Shown here: positions 1 through 8,856 of the stretch, one piece after another
Position numbering within the stretch: the stretch's first letter is position 1
Layout: every line of letters starts with the position of its first letter
Source: Brevibacterium limosum
GTDB taxonomy: Bacteria > Actinomycetota > Actinomycetes > Actinomycetales > Brevibacteriaceae
Length of the DNA stretch: 64,000 bases
Assembly (NCBI RefSeq): GCF_011617705.1
Contig: NZ_CP050154.1
Coordinates: forward strand, 3,844,001-3,908,000
Reading direction: 5' to 3'
Notes under the pieces: generated by a model
What the model saw: only the letters and a program-made list of their open reading frames with translations
The model's database searches: none
Told to the model about the DNA's origin: nothing
Position numbers and translations under genes: made by a program

Positions 1-2
1 CG

Positions 3-1316
3 TTCGCCATTCAGCACGTGCTGGTCATGGTGGCGACTCCGATCTCGTCGGTGTTCCTCATCGCCACCGCACTGGGGCTGGATGGGCAGACCACCTCGGC
101 GGTGCTGTCGGCGGTCTTCGTCTTCTCCGGTCTCGGGTCGATCCTGCAGTCGGTGGGCGTGTGGAAGATCGGCGTCCGACTGCCGTTCGTAATGCTTCCC
201 GGTGGGGCGGCGACGATCCTGTTCATCACGATCGCGCAGGGCACCGATGTCGAGACCGCGGTCGGTGCGGTCCTGCTCACGGGTGTCTTCTACATCCTCG
301 CGGTGACGCTGTTCGTCAAGGTGCTCAAGTTCTTCCCGCCGCTGGTCATCGGGATCGTGGTCATCGTCATCGGCATCAACCTCGTCCAGGTGACCGGCAA
401 GCTCATGGTCGGCGAACCTGATTCGCCGGACTTCGGCGACCCGCAGAACCTGCTCCTCGGCCTCATCACAATCGTCATCACCGTGCTGTGCTTCCGGTTC
501 TTCCGCGGAATGCTCGGCAAGCTCTCCGTGGCCGTCGGGCTCGTCGGCGGCACCATCGTCGGCGCGCTCATGGGCGCCACCGACTTCTCCGGCCAGACCG
601 ACGGCCCGCTGTTCGCCGTGCCGACCCTCTTCCCCTTCGGCTCGCCGAAGTTCGATCTCATCGCCGCGATCCCCATGCTGCTGTGGGCGCTGGCGTCGAT
701 GGCCGAGGCGACCGGACAGACGATCATCAACGGCGAGATCGTCGGCAAAGAGGTCGAACCCCACCGCGCGGTCCCCCGCCTCATCCGCTCCGACGGCATC
801 ATCACCGTCCTCGGCGGCCTCTTCGGCACCCCGGCGATGGTCACCAGCGGCGAGAACGTCGGAATCGTGCGTGCCTCGGGTGTGCGCAGCCGATACGTGA
901 CCGCGATCGCCGGAATCCTCCTCATCCTCATCGGCCTCAGCCCCGTCGCACGCATCCTCAACGGTGTGCCCTCGGCCGTCGTCGGCGGCACCGCCGTGGT
1001 CGTCTTCGCGATCATCGCCGTCCTCGGCATCCAGATGCTCGCGAAGATCGATTTCAATCAGACGGGCAACCTCATCACGGCCACCGTCGGCCTGGCCGCA
1101 GGACTCATGCCGGTGCTCATTCCCGGCATGTACTCACAGCTGCCGCAGAGCGCATCGTCCCTGTTGGGAAGCGGTGTCGCCATGGCTGCGTTCGTCTCCG
1201 TGCTGCTCAACCTGCTCTTCCACCACACCGGCAAGCGCAATCGGCACCCGAAGGCCCGGACCCCGATCGCCGATCCGAGCAAGCTCGACCAGAGACCCGC
1301 CGACTACCGGATCTGA
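3..1316 (+). CDS. NCS2 family nucleobase:cation symporter (5' end missing)
   Basis: Integral-membrane permease of the nucleobase/ascorbate (NCS2) family, which imports xanthine, uric acid or uracil with a cation. The frame is already open at base 3 and reads FAIQHVLVMVATPIS, the block close to the N-terminus of the family, so only the first residues lie outside the window. Around 12 hydrophobic segments follow. The TSGENVGIVRASGV block corresponds to the conserved substrate-site region (SEN in many members, GEN here) and a QTIINGEIVG block precedes it. The gene converges on the leftward operon that encodes an amidohydrolase and a LacI regulator, which would suit purine or related heterocycle use. 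The exact substrate cannot be read from sequence. Confidence 0.85.
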   Translation, partial: FAIQHVLVMVATPISSVFLIATALGLDGQTTSAVLSAVFVFSGLGSILQSVGVWKIGVRLPFVMLPGGAATILFITIAQGTDVETAVGAVLLTGVFYILAVTLFVKVLKFFPPLVIGIVVIVIGINLVQVTGKLMVGEPDSPDFGDPQNLLLGLITIVITVLCFRFFRGMLGKLSVAVGLVGGTIVGALMGATDFSGQTDGPLFAVPTLFPFGSPKFDLIAAIPMLLWALASMAEATGQTIINGEIVGKEVEPHRAVPRLIRSDGIITVLGGLFGTPAMVTSGENVGIVRASGVRSRYVTAIAGILLILIGLSPVARILNGVPSAVVGGTAVVVFAIIAVLGIQMLAKIDFNQTGNLITATVGLAAGLMPVLIPGMYSQLPQSASSLLGSGVAMAAFVSVLLNLLFHHTGKRNRHPKARTPIADPSKLDQRPADYRI

Positions 1317-1356
1317 GGTTCGGCCAGGAACCGAAGTCCCAGCTCGAGTATCCAGC

Positions 1357-2547
1357 TCAGTCCCTGCGCCTGTCCGGGGATACGCCGGCCGTTGATTCCC
1401 TGACGACAAGGGCAGGGCCAGATGAACCCGCCGAGGCGGCCGACCCGGAATCGTCCGCCGCGGCGGGTCCCCTGTCGCCGCCGACAAGGGCTGCTCCCGC
1501 ATTCGACGCGTGGTCGCCATCGAGAACGGTCACTAGCATCTCGACCGCCGCACTCGAGATCGCCTCGAGCCCGAGGTCGACGGCGGTCAGCGGCGGATTG
1601 CTCGTCCGGGCGCGCAGACCGTCGTAGCGAGTGGCGACGAGCAGGTCTTCGCCGACCGTCCGACCGGAGTCCTGGGCGGCCCTCACCGCGCCGGTGGCGA
1701 AGGTGTCGATGGGGGCGAGCACCGCGTCGATGTCCGGGTGCTCTGCCAACAGCCTCTTCGTGGCGGAGAAGGCTCCGTCTTCTCCGGAGGTCTCATCCGC
1801 CTCGGCGATCAGCGGTGTGAAACTGCGGGCTGCGGCGGTCTCTGCGTAGACTTCGCGGGCCGCTGTCTGGGCGCCGCGCAGGCTGCGGCTGACCAGCAGC
1901 GCCGGCTGTGCGGCGCCCTGCTCGACGAGGTGGTCGAGCAGCAGTCCGGCTGTCGCCCGGTGGTGCAGGTCGATGCTCCACTTGCTGTCGGCCCCTGCTT
2001 CGGCATCTCCGGCCTGATCGACCGGCAGTCCGCCACCCGCGCCCGGCCCGACTCCCGCACCTGGTCCGCCACCCGGGCCCGGCCCGTCGATCGTGACGTA
2101 GGGGATGCCACGGTCACGCAGCGCCTCGGCGAGGGGGTCGTCGACGGTCGGCTCCAGGAGGATCGCCCCATCGATGTCGAGCAGGTCGACGGGATTGGTC
2201 TCTTCATTCGGCGGAGCGAGGGCGAACACATAGCCCTCGAGCAGCGCGGTTCGCGCACACCCCATGGCCAGTTCGGTGAAGAAGCCGAGTTGGGAAGGCC
2301 CCGCGGAGACGGCTGCCGGCATCGACGACAGGAGGGCCAGGGTCTGCGACTTACCCGATCGGAGGCTCTGGGCTCGGACGCTGGGCCGATAGTTCAGCCG
2401 GTCGGCGACCTCTTTGACCTTGGCACGGGTGGCGGCGTTGACCTTCCCCTGACCGCTGAGCGCATGCGAGACCGTCGTCCGCGAAACACCGGCCTCATGC
2501 GCCACATCGGCGATCGTGACGCGGTGTGCGCGTGGGAAGTCAGACAT
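1357..2547 (-). CDS. LacI family transcriptional regulator
   Basis: DNA-binding repressor of the LacI/GalR family, 396 residues. Residues 9-56 form the N-terminal helix-turn-helix and hinge (VTIADVAHEAGVSRTTVSHA, then a NYRPSVRAQSLRSGKS-type hinge). The rest is a periplasmic-binding-protein-like effector domain. That domain is unusual in carrying a Gly/Pro/Ala-rich low-complexity stretch at about residues 154-175 (GPGPGGGPGAGVGPGAGGG), probably a surface loop. It is the last gene of a leftward operon, 33 bp after the TauE-like gene. A perfect 16-bp palindrome in front of the first gene (4821-4836) has the central CG typical of LacI-family operators, so it probably controls its own operon. Effector unknown. 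Confidence 0.9.
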   Translation of the reverse strand: MSDFPRAHRVTIADVAHEAGVSRTTVSHALSGQGKVNAATRAKVKEVADRLNYRPSVRAQSLRSGKSQTLALLSSMPAAVSAGPSQLGFFTELAMGCARTALLEGYVFALAPPNEETNPVDLLDIDGAILLEPTVDDPLAEALRDRGIPYVTIDGPGPGGGPGAGVGPGAGGGLPVDQAGDAEAGADSKWSIDLHHRATAGLLLDHLVEQGAAQPALLVSRSLRGAQTAAREVYAETAAARSFTPLIAEADETSGEDGAFSATKRLLAEHPDIDAVLAPIDTFATGAVRAAQDSGRTVGEDLLVATRYDGLRARTSNPPLTAVDLGLEAISSAAVEMLVTVLDGDHASNAGAALVGGDRGPAAADDSGSAASAGSSGPALVVRESTAGVSPDRRRD

Positions 2548-2580
2548 GGAATCAGCCTACTTCACGCCTGGCAACCGCCC

Positions 2581-3291
2581 TCACGCCTGGACGATGACGA
2601 TGATGCCGGAGACGATGGCGAAGCCGAGCACGATATAGCGCAGCACCGGCCCGTCGAGGCGGTGGTGGACGTAGCGGGAGAGGAACGATCCGACGGCGAG
2701 GAACGGCAGCATCCACGCTGTCGTGATCATCGTCTCCGTCGACACCTGCCCGCTGAAGGCCAGCACGATGAGCGAGATGACCTCACCGACGAGGAAGCAC
2801 ACCGCCACCGTCGACCGCAGCTCCGGCCCCGGGCTGTGCTGATAGGCCAGCGCATAGGGCGGCCCGCCGATGCCCGTCGAAGTCTCGGTGACTCCGGTGA
2901 CGAGCCCGACCGTCGCGAGCACCGGCTTGTTCGGCGTGAATTTCGGCGCCAGCAGCGCGACGACCGCGGCGATGAGCGTCGACCAGCCGATGAGCAGCGC
3001 GAGCTGGTGGAGGTTGACGATGACGAGGATCCACAGACCGGCGAATGTGCCCGCAAAACGCCCGACACTGATCCATTTCACCCCGGTCCAGTCGATATGC
3101 TCCCGCTCCCGCGCGGCGATGTAGAGGTTGAGCGGGATCATGAGCACGAGCAGCATCACCGGGATGAGACTCGGGTCGATGAACGTCACGACCGGGGCGA
3201 GGAGCATCGCGAACCCCATCCCCGTCGATCCCTGCACGAACGCGGAGATGAGGACGACCGCGGCGATGATCGCGAACGCGAGCATCGACAT
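2581..3291 (-). CDS. TauE/SafE family (sulfite exporter-like) membrane protein
   Basis: Membrane protein of 236 residues with about eight hydrophobic segments. The N-terminal FVQGSTGMGFAMLLAP block and the second GVTETSTGIGGPPYALAY block are the paired half-repeats of the TauE/SafE (DUF81) family, which exports sulfite, sulfoacetate or other small organic anions. Its ATG overlaps the TGA of the upstream amidohydrolase by one base (TGATG), so the two are translationally coupled. The LacI regulator follows on the same strand. In this context it may export a product of the amidohydrolase reaction or act on a related compound; the substrate is not determinable here. Confidence 0.85.
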   Translation of the reverse strand: MSMLAFAIIAAVVLISAFVQGSTGMGFAMLLAPVVTFIDPSLIPVMLLVLMIPLNLYIAAREREHIDWTGVKWISVGRFAGTFAGLWILVIVNLHQLALLIGWSTLIAAVVALLAPKFTPNKPVLATVGLVTGVTETSTGIGGPPYALAYQHSPGPELRSTVAVCFLVGEVISLIVLAFSGQVSTETMITTAWMLPFLAVGSFLSRYVHHRLDGPVLRYIVLGFAIVSGIIVIVQA

Positions 3292-4796
3292 CAGAAGTCA
3301 TCCCTCGCCGAGGCGGCTGCTCCGTGCAGTTCCGACGTCGGCTCGTGCTCGGCCATCCATTTCGCTCTGTGCTCGGTCGCGCTCGGGTCGATGCGCGTGA
3401 TCGGTGAGTTCTCTACGACGCGGCGGGAGACGTCTTTCGCCTGCTCGAGGAATGCCCTGCCGTCCCAGTCGACTGGCCAACCGTGTTCGAGGCGCAGCTT
3501 GCCGTCGACGATGACCGCTTCGATCTGGTCGCGATTGGCCAGGCGCACGAGTTCCCACGGCACATCCCACGAGGGCACGAACTCCGGGGTGTCGATGTTG
3601 AGAACGAGCAGGTCGGCACGGGTGCCGGGCGAGATCTCTCCGATCTGCCCGCCCAGTCCCACGGCGTCGGCACCGCCGCGCAGACCCTGTTCGAGCCAGG
3701 TCCAACCGCCGCCGGCGGAGGAGTCGATGACGTCCATTCCGCCGGTGAGTCGCTGGGCGGTCTCGGCGGCGTCGAGGAGGCGGAAGGCATCCGAACGGGT
3801 GCCGTCGGTGCCGAGGCCGATGCGCATACCGAGCTCGTGCATGAGCAGAGCCGGCGCCACTGCGTTGCCCTTCCACGAACTCGCGACCGGATTGTAGGCG
3901 ATCGCGCCCCCGGAGTCGCGCAGCAGTCGGATCTCGCGCGAGGTGAGCAGCGTGGCATGAGCGGCCAGCAGTTCCGGCCCCAGAGCCCCGAGGCGGGCCA
4001 AGCGTTCGAGCGGGCGTTCACCGCTGGAGATGAGGGAGCGCTCGACGGCGACGATGTGTTCGTTGAGGTGGGTCTGGAAGGGCACCCCCGCGCCTCGGGC
4101 CATCTGCGTGATCTCCACGAGCGCCTCGTCGGAGGCGCCCTCGGGGATGGACACGGCCAGGGAGGGATGGACGAGGGGCTCGGCGTCCCACCTGTTCAGA
4201 TGTCTATCGGCGGCGGCGACCACCTCGGCGACGGTCGAGGTGCGCACTCCCCCGCCGAGGTCGTTGCAGATGACGCCGAGCACGCAGCGCAGGCCGACGT
4301 CCGCTGTGACGTCGGAGATCGCGGAGACGTCGACGCTCGAGCGGGTGCCGGCGTCGGCGACGGTGGTGAAGCCGCCGCGCAGGGACTCCCAGGCTGCCAG
4401 TCGGGTGGCGACGTCGATGGCTTCGGCGTCCATGTTCGACTCCATCGGCACCCATACGCGCTGGAAGATCTCCGAGGGTTCGCCGAAGACGAGGGACTTG
4501 CCGAAGGTCTGCGTCAGGTGGTGGTGTGCGTCGATGAAGCCGGGCATGAGCAGGCGTCCGGGCAGGTCGATGCGGGTGAATCCGGCTGCTCGGTCAGCAC
4601 GGAGATTCGGATCGTCGGCATCGGCACCGATGAGCAGCGATTCGGCCTGGGCGGCCACCTCGGCGAGGGGACCGACGGCAAGGATCCGACCGTCGTCGAC
4701 GAGCACCGCATGGCCGGTCTGCGCGCCTTCGGGCAGGAGGACCTTCTCCGGGACGAGCAGGGTCGGGGATTCGTGGAGGCCGCGCAGCTGAGTCAT
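3291..4796 (-). CDS. Amidohydrolase family protein (8-oxoguanine/TRZ-ATZ type deaminase)
   Basis: Cytosolic metal-dependent hydrolase of the TRZ/ATZ/guanine-deaminase branch of the amidohydrolase superfamily, 501 residues. Visible features are the HxH metal site in GFIDAHHHLTQ (H91/H93), a THLNEH block with a further metal His, a LAAHATLLT block, and the GLGTDGTRSDA aspartate. Family members deaminate or dechlorinate heterocycles such as 8-oxoguanine, guanine and s-triazines. It is the first gene of an operon with a TauE-like exporter and a LacI regulator, and an NCS2 nucleobase permease converges on that operon, which supports a purine-like substrate. An AAAGGA site precedes the ATG. The precise reaction is inferred from family only. 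Confidence 0.8.
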   Translation of the reverse strand: MTQLRGLHESPTLLVPEKVLLPEGAQTGHAVLVDDGRILAVGPLAEVAAQAESLLIGADADDPNLRADRAAGFTRIDLPGRLLMPGFIDAHHHLTQTFGKSLVFGEPSEIFQRVWVPMESNMDAEAIDVATRLAAWESLRGGFTTVADAGTRSSVDVSAISDVTADVGLRCVLGVICNDLGGGVRTSTVAEVVAAADRHLNRWDAEPLVHPSLAVSIPEGASDEALVEITQMARGAGVPFQTHLNEHIVAVERSLISSGERPLERLARLGALGPELLAAHATLLTSREIRLLRDSGGAIAYNPVASSWKGNAVAPALLMHELGMRIGLGTDGTRSDAFRLLDAAETAQRLTGGMDVIDSSAGGGWTWLEQGLRGGADAVGLGGQIGEISPGTRADLLVLNIDTPEFVPSWDVPWELVRLANRDQIEAVIVDGKLRLEHGWPVDWDGRAFLEQAKDVSRRVVENSPITRIDPSATEHRAKWMAEHEPTSELHGAAASARDDF

Positions 4797-4820
4797 GGGG
4801 TCCTTTGCGCTCGAGGGTGG

Positions 4821-4836
4821 GCCAAATCGATTTGGC
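4821..4836. promoter_or_regulatory. Perfect 16-bp palindrome, predicted LacI operator
   Basis: GCCAAATCGATTTGGC is fully self-complementary and has a central CG step, the hallmark of LacI-family operators. It lies 24 bp before the start of the amidohydrolase, the first gene of the operon whose last gene is a LacI regulator. Autoregulation is inferred. Confidence 0.75.
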
Positions 4837-4910
4837 TAAGTCCAGTCTACGGCCCCCCGTGGGCAGGGTCAACGGGATCTCCCAGGAGGATCGCCGATTA
4901 GAATGAGGGG

Positions 4911-6110
4911 ATGACAACCCTGCCGCTCACCCCCGCCTCGGCGGATCATGGGCACCTGCATTGCGGCTATTTCGAGCGCGGGGAATGCCGTTCCTGTGCG
5001 CTCCTCGAGACCTCTTACGGACAGCAGATCACGGACAAGGAGGCCTGGTGTCGGGAAATCCTCGCCGAGGCGGCCCCGCGGGAATGGCTGCCGACCTTCG
5101 CCGGCGGAGTGCGGGGCTTCAGGAATCGGGCGAAGCTCGCCATCGGAGGTTCGGCCGGGCGGGTGACCTTGGGCATCCTCGATCAGGAGTTCCACGGCGT
5201 CGACCTGCGCGAATGCGGGATTCAGGCTCCGGCGATCCGAGCTGTCATTCCGGTGCTCGCGAACTTCCTCGATGCCACCGGACTCGAGCCCTACGATGTC
5301 TCTGCTCGTCGCGGAGAGTTGAAGTTCGTCCATGTCACGGCGGCTCCATCGGGTGAGCTGATGATCCGGTTCGTCGTGCGCACTCAGCATGGTCTGGACG
5401 TGCTGAGGTCGCGGCGAGCGCGATTGATCGAACGTGTGCCGGATGCCTCGGTGGTGTCGGTGAATCTGCTGCCCGAACACAAGGCGGTCCTCGAGGGCAG
5501 TCGGGAGGAGATGCTTCGCGGCGAGTCGCTGCGGATGAACCTCAATCGGGTCGATCTGCATCTGCGGCCGCAGAGCTTCTTCCAGACGAACACGCACGTG
5601 GCTATCGGCTTGTACAACCAGGTGGCCGAGTGGGTGGACGCGGTCGAGTCTGCGAATCTGTGGGATCTCTACTGCGGTGTCGGTGGGTTCGCGCTCTACT
5701 GTGCGACCCCGTCCCGTCGGGTCACCGGCGTCGAGGTCAGTGAGCAGGCGATCGAGTCGGCGAAGATCAGCGCCGGTGAGCTCGGTGTCGATGCCCGGTT
5801 CCTCGCCGGCGATGCCACGGAGTTCGCCGAGGCGAACTTGGTCACCTCAACCGATGCGACCGGCCCTGCCGGCGTCGAACGTCCGGACTGCGTGATCGTC
5901 AACCCGCCTCGGCGAGGGATCGGTGCACGGCTGTCGGCCGCGCTGGAGGGTTCCGGACTCGAGCACATCGTCTACTCGAGCTGCAATCCCACCTCTCTAG
6001 CGAAGGACCTCGCACGGATGCCCAGCTATCAGGTGGCTCAGGCGCGGATCTTCGACATGTTCCCGCACACAAAGCACCTTGAGGTCGCGGTGCTGCTCGA
6101 GCGGCGGTGA
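4911..6110 (+). CDS. rlmC: 23S rRNA (uracil(747)-C(5))-methyltransferase
   Basis: SAM-dependent RNA m5U methyltransferase of the TrmA/RlmC/RlmD family, 399 residues. It modifies a conserved uridine in 23S rRNA. The N-terminal cysteines C18, C26 and C29 (HCGYFERGECRSC) and C102 match the spacing of the four iron-sulfur ligands of RlmC. The methyltransferase core shows LWDLYCGVGGFALYC for SAM binding, NPPRRGIG, and the catalytic cysteine C358 in YSSCNPTSLAKDL. RlmC is favoured over RlmD by length and by the absence of an N-terminal TRAM domain. The gene stands alone, reading away from the amidohydrolase operon. No well-placed ribosome binding site precedes the ATG; a TTAGAAT box about 10 bp upstream would allow a leaderless transcript. 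Confidence 0.88.
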   Translation: MTTLPLTPASADHGHLHCGYFERGECRSCALLETSYGQQITDKEAWCREILAEAAPREWLPTFAGGVRGFRNRAKLAIGGSAGRVTLGILDQEFHGVDLRECGIQAPAIRAVIPVLANFLDATGLEPYDVSARRGELKFVHVTAAPSGELMIRFVVRTQHGLDVLRSRRARLIERVPDASVVSVNLLPEHKAVLEGSREEMLRGESLRMNLNRVDLHLRPQSFFQTNTHVAIGLYNQVAEWVDAVESANLWDLYCGVGGFALYCATPSRRVTGVEVSEQAIESAKISAGELGVDARFLAGDATEFAEANLVTSTDATGPAGVERPDCVIVNPPRRGIGARLSAALEGSGLEHIVYSSCNPTSLAKDLARMPSYQVAQARIFDMFPHTKHLEVAVLLERR

Positions 6111-6229
6111 GGCCGGTCCGCGGGGGACGGCAGCGTCGGTGCTCTACCGCGAGAAGACTCACACTCTGCCGTTTCCGTCCTCAACCATGTGGTGATTCGT
6201 CACGGAGCGCATAGACTCGTCAGTCGCAC

Positions 6230-6259
6230 GGCCCCACGAACGTCCCAGTTCGCGGGGCC
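6230..6259. terminator. Hairpin between rlmC and the BCCT gene
   Basis: GGCCCC and CGAAC pair with GTTCG and GGGGCC, with one A/C mismatch, around a six-base loop. It has no long T run, as is common in high-GC actinobacteria. It may terminate rlmC transcripts or sit in the leader of the downstream transporter. Confidence 0.55.
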
Positions 6260-6305
6260 TGTTGCGTAATCTGCCGATTCCGACCAACCGCCCCGACTAC
6301 TGCTC

Positions 6306-8042
6306 ATGCCTGCCACCGAGGCGGCCATGAGTCCGGAGACCACGATGACGATGCTGAACTCACCCGCCCCTGGACCCGCAAGCAGCACTGCAGGCGGATC
6401 CGATCGCTCAACTGCGACCGCCTCCTCGAGCGGGTCCGACGACCCTCCCCCTGCTGACCGGACCGGGACCGAGCCCGGTCCGGGCGACGGCCAGACTGTA
6501 TTTGCCGCGGCCACCCGCTCGAACCGGGTCGGAAAAGTGTTCGTGTGCTCGGTCGCCATCGTCATCGCGTTCATGGTGTGGGCGACGATCTCTCCTGACG
6601 CCCTGGCTGGGATCATGACGCGGGCGATGACCGCGGTCTCCACCGGATTCGGCTGGATCTACCTCGTCGTTCCCTTCGCCGCGATCGCGATGCTGGTGTG
6701 GTTCGCCGCCAGCCGCTTCGGTCGCCTCCGCCTCGGCTCATCCGATTCCCGCCCCGAATACCGGACGATCACCTGGTTGGCGATGATCCTAGCCGCCGTG
6801 ATGGGAATCGGTCTGGTCAGCTATGGAGTGGCCGAACCGATGTCGCACTTCATGGTTCCGCCCCACGGTCTGGCCGAGCCGGAGACCATGGACGCGGCGA
6901 TTCGCGCGATGCAGTTCTCCTACCTCGACTGGGGCTTCCAGGCCTGGGCGATCTTCGGCGTCTTCGGACTGGCGATCGGCTATTCCACCCACCGGAAGGG
7001 TCGTCCGGCACTCGTGTCGACGATGCTGCGCCCCGTCCTCGGCCGATTCGTCGACGGCTGGGTCGGCAACGCGATCGACATCCTCACCATCATCGCCACA
7101 CTCTTCGGGACGACGACGTCCCTGGGCCTCGGCGCCTCGCAGATCGGCGAAGGTCTCAACACGATCTTCGGCATCGACTCCACCATCATCCTGCAGATCC
7201 TCGTCATCTCCGTCCTCACTCTCCTCTTCACCGGGTCGGCCCTGACCGGAGTGAGCCGCGGCATCAGATACATCTCACAGATCACCTTGACCATGGCGAC
7301 GTTGCTCGGGCTTTTCGTCTTCGTCACCGGTCCCAGCGGCTTCATCTCCAACCTGTTCGTTCATTCCGTCGGCGCGTTCGCCGGCGACTTCATCGAACTG
7401 AGCTTCATGACACCCACGAACGCCGAGGACAGCGAATGGATGCTGAGTTGGACGTACTTCATGATGGCGTGGTGGCTGTCGTGGAGCGCGTTCGTCGGCA
7501 TCTTCCTGGCGAAGATCTCGAAGGGCCGCACGATCCGTCAGTTCGTCGCCGGAGTCCTTCTCGTGCCGAGCGCCGTATTCTTCGTCTGGTTCACCGTGAT
7601 GGGCGGTTCGGCGATCAAGTTCGACCTGGACGGGGCCGGAATCGGTGAGGCGACTCAGGACAACTTGGACACCGCGTTCTTCAGCCTGCTCGACCAGCTG
7701 CCGCTGTCCATGCTCGCCTCGGTCTTCACGATCATCATGGTGATCCTGTTCTTCGTCTCCTCAGCCGACTCGAACACCTTCGTCCTCAGTTCCCTGTCCT
7801 CGCGAGGGTCCTTCGCTCCCCGGCGCCCGGTCATCGCGACCTGGGGCTTTCTCACCGGAGCCTGCGCGATCGTGCTGCTCCTCGTGGGCGGGCTGCAGGC
7901 TCTGCAGCAGGCGGCGATGCTCTCGGCGGTTCCGTTCACCGTCATCGTGGTCATTCTCGGCATCGCACTGGTCAAGGAACTGCGCAGCGACCACCAGATC
8001 GTCGAGGAGGTCGCACGCGAACGGCGAGTCCTCGGATTCTGA
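6306..8042 (+). CDS. BCCT family transporter
   Basis: Secondary carrier of the betaine/choline/carnitine transporter family, 578 residues with about 12 membrane segments. Family signatures include the GIGLVSYGVAEPMSHF block in segment 3, the FGTTTSLGLGASQIGEGLN block and the MAWWLSWSAFVGIFLAKISKGRTIRQF region, whose tryptophan-rich segment forms the quaternary-amine site. The first about 70 residues are a low-complexity Ser/Thr/Pro/Asp tail facing the cytoplasm. The start is uncertain: 6306 has no Shine-Dalgarno, while an ATG at 6327 follows GAGG at a spacing of 5. The gene ends facing the IclR/hut operon. It probably takes up a quaternary amine or zwitterion for osmoprotection or catabolism. 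Confidence 0.9.
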   Translation: MPATEAAMSPETTMTMLNSPAPGPASSTAGGSDRSTATASSSGSDDPPPADRTGTEPGPGDGQTVFAAATRSNRVGKVFVCSVAIVIAFMVWATISPDALAGIMTRAMTAVSTGFGWIYLVVPFAAIAMLVWFAASRFGRLRLGSSDSRPEYRTITWLAMILAAVMGIGLVSYGVAEPMSHFMVPPHGLAEPETMDAAIRAMQFSYLDWGFQAWAIFGVFGLAIGYSTHRKGRPALVSTMLRPVLGRFVDGWVGNAIDILTIIATLFGTTTSLGLGASQIGEGLNTIFGIDSTIILQILVISVLTLLFTGSALTGVSRGIRYISQITLTMATLLGLFVFVTGPSGFISNLFVHSVGAFAGDFIELSFMTPTNAEDSEWMLSWTYFMMAWWLSWSAFVGIFLAKISKGRTIRQFVAGVLLVPSAVFFVWFTVMGGSAIKFDLDGAGIGEATQDNLDTAFFSLLDQLPLSMLASVFTIIMVILFFVSSADSNTFVLSSLSSRGSFAPRRPVIATWGFLTGACAIVLLLVGGLQALQQAAMLSAVPFTVIVVILGIALVKELRSDHQIVEEVARERRVLGF

Positions 8043-8109
8043 CACTCCGTCGGCAAGGACTTTCAGCTGCGGCAGCCGAAGCAGGTGGCGTGACCAGAAC
8101 TGAACAATG

Positions 8110-8853
8110 TCACCGCAGCTTGGCGGTCACCTCGGCGGCGGCGGTTCTGACCCGCTCGATCAGAGATTCGGTGTCCTCTGGCAGGGTCTCGGTGACGAAC
8201 GAGAGGCCGATGGCCGCGATCGGGCGACCGAGCACGTCGAAGACGGGAGCCGCGATCGTCGAGATTCCGGGGGTGACTTCCCCGTGTTCGATCGCACTGC
8301 CGGTCCGTCGTTCCTGGGCGAGGACCGCGTTGAGCGCCTTCACCGAGTTCGGGCCTTTGCCGGTTCGAGTGACGAACTCGGTCTCGGACTGCAGCATCGC
8401 GAGCACCTCGGACTTCGGCAGCTGCGCGAGGATCGCCCGTCCGGTCGCCGTGAGGTAGCTGGGCATGCGCACCCCGGTGGCGGTGATGAGTGCGACGGAT
8501 TTGAGCGACTGCTCCTTGAGCACGTACTCCGTCTCCCAGCCGCGGATGACGGCGAGCTGTGCGGTCGTGGCCGTATCCTCGGCGAGCTGACGGACGATCG
8601 GCTGCGCCAACCGCTGCAGGGGGTTCGTCCGCAGGTAGGACGACCCGAGCTCGTGCACGCCGGCTCCCAGCACATACCCGGATTCGGTTCGCGCCACGAG
8701 CCCGAGTTCCTCGAGCACGGCGAGGATGTCGTACGCGCTCGACCGGGGAATATCGAGGGACCGGACCAGCGCACCGGCCGTGATCGCCCGGTTCGACGAC
8801 GCCATGTGCCGCAGGATCGCGATCGCCCGCCGCAGTGCGGGAACCTCAGCCAC
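8110..8853 (-). CDS. IclR family regulator, candidate HutR
   Basis: Transcription factor of the IclR family, 247 residues: an N-terminal winged helix-turn-helix (about residues 8-60, ALVRSLDIPRSSAYDILAVL) followed by an effector-binding domain. It starts with GTG three bases after the hutF stop, making it the last gene of the hut operon. An IclR-type regulator, HutR, is known from recalled work to control the hut genes of Corynebacterium resistens through a 14-bp palindrome of the form TCTGwwATwCCAGA. The palindromes found here before hutI and hutU (core TCCGAyATTTCGGA) have the same length and layout. This gene is therefore the best candidate for the hut regulator; that is inference. Confidence 0.88.
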   Translation of the reverse strand: MAEVPALRRAIAILRHMASSNRAITAGALVRSLDIPRSSAYDILAVLEELGLVARTESGYVLGAGVHELGSSYLRTNPLQRLAQPIVRQLAEDTATTAQLAVIRGWETEYVLKEQSLKSVALITATGVRMPSYLTATGRAILAQLPKSEVLAMLQSETEFVTRTGKGPNSVKALNAVLAQERRTGSAIEHGEVTPGISTIAAPVFDVLGRPIAAIGLSFVTETLPEDTESLIERVRTAAAEVTAKLR

Positions 8854-8856
8854 GAC

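Noticed and set aside
6230-6259. Riboswitch before the BCCT gene
   Set aside because: Only a simple hairpin is visible; none of the conserved bases of a known riboswitch class could be matched.
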